Assembly (NCBI GenBank): GCA_041862375.1
Contig: JBGVTE010000117.1
Coordinates: 1-18,568, forward strand
Direction: 5' to 3'
Source of the DNA: WVZL01 sp041862375
Lineage (GTDB): Bacteria; Acidobacteriota; Aminicenantia; Aminicenantales; Aminicenantaceae
DNA: 18,568 nucleotides
Shown piece after piece: positions 13,930-18,568 of the stretch (position 1 is its first letter; the number at the start of each line of letters is the position of its first letter). A program made the translations under genes and the position numbers. Below the pieces are notes generated by a model that searched no databases, had not been told where the DNA came from, and saw only the letters and a list, made by a program, of their open reading frames with translations.

Positions 13930-15003
13930 ATGAACTTTACTCTTTTTGGTTATCCAAAAACTGGTAAAACTACATTATTCAATCTTTTGACAGGTGCAAA
14001 AATAGAAGTAAAAGCCTATGATGAGGGAATAAAAGAGCCAATCCATAGAACATCCGAACTTCCTGATTCACGCCTCGAGAAGATTTGGACCCTCTATCCA
14101 GAGAAAAAGAAAATTTCAGCTACGATTGATTTTACAGATTTAGGGGGGATCTCGTTTGGCGAAGTAAAAAACAGCGTTTATCTCAACTATCTTCGCAATG
14201 CTGATGGCCTAACTCACGTAGTAAGAGGATTCAGCGATATTCAGATTTCTCATCCCAAAGGAAAAATCAGCCCAGAAGATGATATTCGCTCAATGGAAGA
14301 AGAATTGATCCTTGCTGATCTGGTTGCAGTAGAATTGAGGCTCGAAAAACTGGAAAAAGAGCTAGGAAGAAAAAAGAGTCCTGAAGGTGAAAAGGAAAAA
14401 GAACTTTTGTCTCGCATTTCATCTTCACTCGGAGAAGGAAAAGGAGTTCGAGAGATTCTGCATACTCCTTCAGAAGAAAAACTGATTCGAAGCTTTACAT
14501 TCTTAAGCCTAAAACCACTTCTCCACATGATTAATGTTGATGAGAAAGATATACCCCTAATTGAAAATCCTGCAAAATTTTATCCTTTCCAGAAAGAAGG
14601 GATAAAAGTGCTTGTATTCTGTGGGAAGATTGAAACTGAAATAATGGAGCTTGAAGAGGAGGAAAAAGGAATTTACCTCGCTGAGTATGGTTTAAAAGAG
14701 CTGAGTATTTTAAAATTTCTCCATGCATCTTACAGACTACTCAAAGCAATTACTTTCTACTCAGTAGGGGAAAAAGAAGTCAAAGCGTGGACTATTAAAG
14801 AAAACACCACTGCCTTACAGGCTGCAGGAACAATTCATTCAGATATAGAAAAGGGATTCATAAGAGCTGAAATTATAACTTGGGAAGAACTCATTCACCA
14901 CGGCTCACTTCAAGCTGCTAAAGAGAAAGGGGCTATCCGGTTAGAAGGAAAGGACTATATTGTTCAAGACGGAGATGTAATCTACTTTCGCTTTGCGACA
15001 TAG
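13930..15003 (+). CDS. divergent YchF/OLA1-type NTPase with DUF933 (TGS-like) domain
   Basis: A 357-residue P-loop NTPase of the Obg-HflX group. The P-loop is GYPKTGKTT (residues 7-15), switch II is DLGG (70-73), and NVDE (202-205) sits where YchF proteins have their altered G4 motif, which in that family favours ATP over GTP. A charged helical insert lies at about 120-180. The C-terminus, AWTIKENTTALQAAG to GDVIYFRF (about 283-354), is a clear DUF933 domain with the IHSDIEKGFIRAE signature. It departs from canonical YchF: the usual GLPNVGKST P-loop and glycine-rich segment after switch II are replaced. It may be a paralogue with a ribosome-linked role. ATG 13930 lacks a ribosome site. Its TAG abuts the ATG of tgt. 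Confidence 0.85.
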   Translation: MNFTLFGYPKTGKTTLFNLLTGAKIEVKAYDEGIKEPIHRTSELPDSRLEKIWTLYPEKKKISATIDFTDLGGISFGEVKNSVYLNYLRNADGLTHVVRGFSDIQISHPKGKISPEDDIRSMEEELILADLVAVELRLEKLEKELGRKKSPEGEKEKELLSRISSSLGEGKGVREILHTPSEEKLIRSFTFLSLKPLLHMINVDEKDIPLIENPAKFYPFQKEGIKVLVFCGKIETEIMELEEEEKGIYLAEYGLKELSILKFLHASYRLLKAITFYSVGEKEVKAWTIKENTTALQAAGTIHSDIEKGFIRAEIITWEELIHHGSLQAAKEKGAIRLEGKDYIVQDGDVIYFRFAT

Positions 15004-16119
15004 ATGAAAAAAAAATTTGAAGTTACCTTATCGAACAGCCAATCTTCTGCCAGAACTGGTATCATTCATACTCCTCACGGCTCCATAGAAACACCTGCAT
15101 TTGCACCAGTTGCCAGCCAGGGAACAGTAAAGGGTCTTCTCCATAGTCAGCTTGATAAGTTAGGGACCCAGCTCATTCTTGTTAATTCTTACCATCTATT
15201 TCTCAGGCCTGGAATCGAGACTATAGAAAAGCTCGGTGGAGTTCATAACTTCATTTCATGGCAAAAACCAATCCTTTCTGACAGTGGTGGATTCCAAATT
15301 TACAGCCTCTCTCCCCTTGTAAAAGTAAAATCAGAAGGCGTAGAGTTTTCTTCTCATATCGATGGAACCAAATTTTTTCTTACTCCTGAAGATGTAATCG
15401 ACATCCAGATTAGATTAGGTTCCGATATCATAATGACACTGGACTACTTTCTTCCCTTTCCCTCACCCGAAGAAAAGCTAAAAGAGGCTGTAGAGCTTAC
15501 TTCACTCTGGGCCAAACGCTCCAAAGCTCAGTTCACCCAGTACTCCTCACCAAAGCTTTTGTGTGGAATATGCCAGGGAAGTAACTTCTGGGACCTTCGA
15601 AAACAGAGCATTGAAGATTTATTAAAAATCGACTTCGACGGTTATGCCTTAGGGGGATTCGGTATTGGCGAGCCGAAATCACAGCTTATGGAAATACTGG
15701 AGAAAGCTGACTCTATGCTTCCAAAGGAAAAGCCTCGTTACCTTATGGGAATAGGGTTTATGAGCGATATTCTGGATGCTGTGGAAAAAGGTGTAGACAT
15801 CTTCGACTGTGTCATTCCAACAAGAAATGCCCGCACAGGAACCCTCTTGACGAAGAAGGGAAAAATTTCTATTAAAAACCAGAAATACGCACATGATAAA
15901 AAGCCGCTCGACGAAAACTGTTCCTGCTATACCTGCCAAAATTTCTCTAGAGCTTATCTCAGGCACCTTTACGAGAGACAGGAAATTTCATCAGCAATTC
16001 TGAATACTATCCATAATCTCCATTTTTACCTTGACATCTTCAGAGAAATTAGGCAAGCTATTCAATCAAATTCGTATCTTTCATTAAAAAATACTATAAT
16101 TAATAAAGAGGAAGAATAA
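15004..16119 (+). CDS. tgt: tRNA-guanine (queuine) transglycosylase
   Basis: A 371-residue TIM-barrel enzyme that exchanges guanine for preQ1 at the wobble position of Asp, Asn, His and Tyr tRNAs. The key segments are LSDSGGFQ (D93), the nucleophile Asp in FDCVIPTRNARTG (D268), GGFGIGEP (217-224), YLMGIG, and the zinc site CSCYTC (306-311) with H337. All catalytic and zinc residues are present. The substrate-pocket segment that usually reads DECxPYP is DYFLPFP (147-153): D147 is kept but Glu-Cys becomes Tyr-Phe. The usual GIVQGG is GICQGS. The start codon follows the upstream TAG with no gap and yajC begins 1 nt after its stop, a common tgt-yajC pairing. Confidence 0.96.
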   Translation: MKKKFEVTLSNSQSSARTGIIHTPHGSIETPAFAPVASQGTVKGLLHSQLDKLGTQLILVNSYHLFLRPGIETIEKLGGVHNFISWQKPILSDSGGFQIYSLSPLVKVKSEGVEFSSHIDGTKFFLTPEDVIDIQIRLGSDIIMTLDYFLPFPSPEEKLKEAVELTSLWAKRSKAQFTQYSSPKLLCGICQGSNFWDLRKQSIEDLLKIDFDGYALGGFGIGEPKSQLMEILEKADSMLPKEKPRYLMGIGFMSDILDAVEKGVDIFDCVIPTRNARTGTLLTKKGKISIKNQKYAHDKKPLDENCSCYTCQNFSRAYLRHLYERQEISSAILNTIHNLHFYLDIFREIRQAIQSNSYLSLKNTIINKEEE

Positions 16120-16120
16120 A

Positions 16121-16453
16121 ATGTTATTAGGAGGATTTTTCAGTCTCCTTCAACAAACTGCACCAGCTCCACGCGGAGGAGGAAGTTTTATCACTGCTCT
16201 TATTCCTTTCATTCTTGTATTCGTGATTTTCTACCTCTTGATTATCCGACCTTCCCGAACAAGGCAAAAAAAGCATCAGGCAATGGTAGAAGAATTAAAA
16301 CCCGGGGATAAGGTTGTAACTTCAGGAGGAATCTACGGAACTGTCATGGGTGTTCAGAAAGACAGGATTGAATTAAAAGTATCTTCAAACGTAAAAATTG
16401 AAATTGCCAAGAATGCTGTTGCTACAATCCTTACTCCACAAAAAAAGGACTGA
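16121..16453 (+). CDS. yajC: YajC, Sec translocase auxiliary subunit
   Basis: A 110-residue protein with one membrane segment (about 22-42, ending LLIIRPSRTRQKKHQ) and a small soluble domain with LKPGDKVVTSGGIYGTV (59-75), the YajC signature. YajC associates with SecD and SecF at the inner membrane. AGAGGA (16107-16112) lies 8 nt before the ATG, within the end of tgt. A 150-nt gap separates it from secD; I see no strong terminator or promoter there, so cotranscription is possible. Confidence 0.95.
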   Translation: MLLGGFFSLLQQTAPAPRGGGSFITALIPFILVFVIFYLLIIRPSRTRQKKHQAMVEELKPGDKVVTSGGIYGTVMGVQKDRIELKVSSNVKIEIAKNAVATILTPQKKD

Positions 16454-16603
16454 TATTGGGAGCATCTTTTTCCCAGATAGCAGAAAACTTTTGTTTTAAA
16501 GACTAGGCAACATAACAGCAAAAAGACGCTTACTTTGATATCTAAAGACTTGATTACTGAATGAAGTTTTTCTTAAAATTTTAATTTTCTCGAAAGACGG
16601 AAA

Positions 16604-18151
16604 ATGAAAAAAAGATACAGGTGGAAAATAATACTCGTTATTTTAGTAGTAGGCTTGGCTATTTTCCTCGCTTATCCTCCCGGGGATAAAATTAACTTAG
16701 GTCTTGACCTTTCGGGAGGCATGCACCTAGTCTTTCAAGTTATTACTGATGACGCTATAGACATTGAAACTGGTCATGAAATTACACGTCTCAAAGATCA
16801 ATTTAAAAAGAAAAATATTGAGTATGAGACAATAACAAAAGGAAAAATTGGTGTATTCTCTATACAGAATATAAATCATGACCAAGAAGGCCAGATAAAA
16901 GACATCCTGGATGACTACTTTAAAGAGTGGAATTACTCTATTATAGGCAGAACTATAGGCTTATCTTTAAGGGCAAACGTTGTCCAGTACCTAAGAGACC
17001 AGTCCGTAAATCAAGCGCGCGAAACAATCACAAATCGCGTCGATCAATTCGGTGTGGCAGAACCAGTTATCCAGAGACAGGGATTAGGAGGTGAGCGAAT
17101 AATAGTTGAGCTGCCCGGAGTCGAGAATCCGGAACGGGTAATGAATATTATAAAAACTACTGCTCTCCTTGAGTGGAAGCTGGTTAAGGGAGGCCCGGCA
17201 CCAGACAGAGAAACTCTCCTTAGAGATTATGGGGGAGAGGCGCCTCAAGGAATGGAAATACTGAAAGGAGATCCTGAAAGAACAGAAGGAGGTTATTACC
17301 TTGTCAGCGAGGTGGCTGAAGTTACAGGAAATGATTTAAGAAGCGCTCGCCGTTCTGTTGACGAATGGAATAGTCCTTCTGTTGCTTTTACCTTGAAAAC
17401 TAATGCTGCAAAAAGATTTTCTAAACTAACGTCTGAGAATATAGGAAAACCTCTCTCTATCGTCCTGGATGGAAAAATCCAAGAGGTTGCTACCATTGAA
17501 AGTAGAATAACAGACAGTGGTATTATCCACGGGCGTTTCACTCAAGAGCAGGCAGAGGATTTGGCATTAGTTCTTAGAGCTGGAGCTCTACCTGCAACAA
17601 TAAAACTCCTGGAAAACAGAACTATCGGCCCCTCCCTTGGTGCCGATTCTATCAGGAAAGGCTTATCAGCTACTATTATGGCTCTTATTCTGGTCATGTT
17701 ATTCATGGTTTTTTACTACCGGCTTTCCGGCTTCAATGCTATCGCAGCCCTTATTCTGAACATGATTCTCCTTCTAGGAGCCCTTGCTTATTTCAAAGGA
17801 ACACTGACCTTACCTGGGATTGCAGGAATAATTCTGACTATAGGTATGGCAGTTGACGCAAACGTGTTAGTTTTTGAGAGGATAAGAGAAGAGCTCTCTT
17901 TTAAAAAAAGCATCTTGAGTGCGATAGCAACTGGATTCTCTCGCGCATTCAGAACAATTCTGGATGCTAATGTGACCACAATTATCGCCGCTGTCTTTCT
18001 TTTCCAGTTTGGAACTGGCCCTGTGAAAGGCTTTGCTGTCACTCTTATTATCGGTATTACTGCCAGTATGTTTACCGCTGTATTCGTTTCTCGTCTCATA
18101 TTTGAATTAGTCCTTTCTAAAAGAAGGAGAAGGGAAAAACTGAGTATATAA
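16604..18151 (+). CDS. secD: SecD, protein-export membrane protein
   Basis: A 515-residue SecD of normal architecture. The first membrane helix (about 8-24) leads into NLGLDLSGGMHLVFQV (31-46), the D1 signature. The large outer domain follows, with ITNRVDQFGVAEPVIQRQG (142-160), then five membrane helices from about 353 to 505. These include TIGMAVDANVLVFERIREE (412-430), the conserved RND-type motif, and the final AFRTILDANVTTIIAA segment. SecD and SecF use the proton or sodium gradient to pull exported proteins across after SecA action. The ribosome site is weak. secF begins 3 nt after its stop. Confidence 0.97.
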   Translation: MKKRYRWKIILVILVVGLAIFLAYPPGDKINLGLDLSGGMHLVFQVITDDAIDIETGHEITRLKDQFKKKNIEYETITKGKIGVFSIQNINHDQEGQIKDILDDYFKEWNYSIIGRTIGLSLRANVVQYLRDQSVNQARETITNRVDQFGVAEPVIQRQGLGGERIIVELPGVENPERVMNIIKTTALLEWKLVKGGPAPDRETLLRDYGGEAPQGMEILKGDPERTEGGYYLVSEVAEVTGNDLRSARRSVDEWNSPSVAFTLKTNAAKRFSKLTSENIGKPLSIVLDGKIQEVATIESRITDSGIIHGRFTQEQAEDLALVLRAGALPATIKLLENRTIGPSLGADSIRKGLSATIMALILVMLFMVFYYRLSGFNAIAALILNMILLLGALAYFKGTLTLPGIAGIILTIGMAVDANVLVFERIREELSFKKSILSAIATGFSRAFRTILDANVTTIIAAVFLFQFGTGPVKGFAVTLIIGITASMFTAVFVSRLIFELVLSKRRRREKLSI

Positions 18152-18154
18152 AAG

Positions 18155-18568
18155 ATGCAGATTTTCAAGAAACCTAACTTTAAATTCATGGCATACAAGT
18201 TCTTTGCCTTCGGACTCTCTGGAATTCTCATCATCGTCGGAATTTTAAACATAACTAAAGGAAAAGGGCTCACTTCCGGAGTTGATTTTGCAGGCGGTAC
18301 CCTGATAAGACTAATATTTAGACATCCTGTTCCCATTACCGAGTTGAGGCAATCCTTGAGTGACATTGGCTTGGGCAACAGCAAGATTCAAGAAGTAGGA
18401 AAAGGCCGTAGGGAATACCTCATTAGAACCATACAAGCTACTGGAGAGGAAATCGAGGAAGAACAGGGAATAAAAAATTTAAACAGTATCGATAGAGGGG
18501 AATTGACTCTTCTACTCGAAGTTTCATTTCCAGAAAATGCTTCAGAAATTGCCCAAAAAATAATTTCC
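18155..18568 (+). CDS. secF: SecF, N-terminal part, cut by window edge
   Basis: An open frame of 138 codons running off the right edge. A first membrane helix (about 16-34) is followed by GVDFAGGTLIRL, the SecF signature at the start of its outer domain. ATG 18155 is 3 nt after the secD stop. An in-frame ATG at codon 12 is a less likely start. SecF forms the SecDF complex with the upstream product. The rest of the gene, including its remaining membrane helices, lies outside the window. Confidence 0.95.
   Translation, partial: MQIFKKPNFKFMAYKFFAFGLSGILIIVGILNITKGKGLTSGVDFAGGTLIRLIFRHPVPITELRQSLSDIGLGNSKIQEVGKGRREYLIRTIQATGEEIEEEQGIKNLNSIDRGELTLLLEVSFPENASEIAQKIIS

Noticed and set aside
16454..16603. 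Terminator or promoter between yajC and secD
   Set aside because: The best hairpin (TGGGA/TCCCA) has a 5-bp stem and no T-run after it, and no hexamer pair of good spacing was found.
17788..18384. 198-codon minus-strand frame
   Set aside because: Antisense to the secD C-terminus and secF start, both with strong family signatures; no ribosome site.
1..18568. CRISPR array or tandem repeat array
   Set aside because: No set of regularly spaced repeats is present; the repeats found are two-copy attachment, IS-end and short direct repeats.

Overview
The window is AT-rich, gene-dense bacterial chromosome. It carries ordinary bacterial housekeeping genes (a DUF933/YchF-type NTPase, tgt, yajC-secD-secF, lepB, a menA-like ubiA-family gene, recD2) whose sequences do not place it in a well-known genus. 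A REP-like repeat of the 'CATTGCGAG...GCAATCTC' kind, seen in many unrelated bacteria, lies at the left edge. I infer an uncultivated or poorly characterised, low-GC bacterial lineage and cannot name it more closely from sequence alone.

Left part (1-6512): a small ribbon-helix-helix-like protein (160-483) lies outside what looks like an integrated genomic island. The island is bounded by a 52-bp perfect direct repeat. The right copy (6432-6483) is the 3' half of an intact tRNA-Arg(CCU) gene on the minus strand. The left copy (697-748) is a displaced 3'-half tRNA fragment. This is the geometry left by site-specific integration in a tRNA anticodon arm. Between the copies, over about 5.7 kb, are a decayed IS3-family element, a polytopic GT-C-like membrane protein, two extended SDR sugar-nucleotide enzymes overlapping by 4 nt, a GT2 polyprenyl-phosphate-type glycosyltransferase, and a solitary 44-bp copy of the IS end. 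No integrase is recognisable. The cargo resembles in logic a phage-type glycan-modification (gtr) cassette: make a sugar nucleotide, load it on a lipid, transfer it at the outer face of the membrane.

Middle part (6555-13712): on the minus strand are a membrane-anchored coiled-coil protein, RecD2 helicase and a SAM-hydrolase (DUF62) family protein. Divergent from these is a 5-TM protein with an alkaline-phosphatase-superfamily domain whose metal ligands and nucleophile look almost all substituted. It converges on a ubiA/menA-like and lepB pair that has a clear sigma70-like promoter.

Right part (13930-18568): a plus-strand run holds a divergent YchF-like NTPase, tgt and yajC, packed with 0-1 nt gaps, then secD and the start of secF (cut by the window edge). 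This is the usual grouping of the Sec auxiliary membrane complex with tgt.

The most interesting items are the tRNA-Arg island with its glycan cassette, the probable AP-superfamily pseudoenzyme, and active-site substitutions in the SAM hydrolase and the second SDR. All are inferences from reading motifs by eye; no database search was possible.
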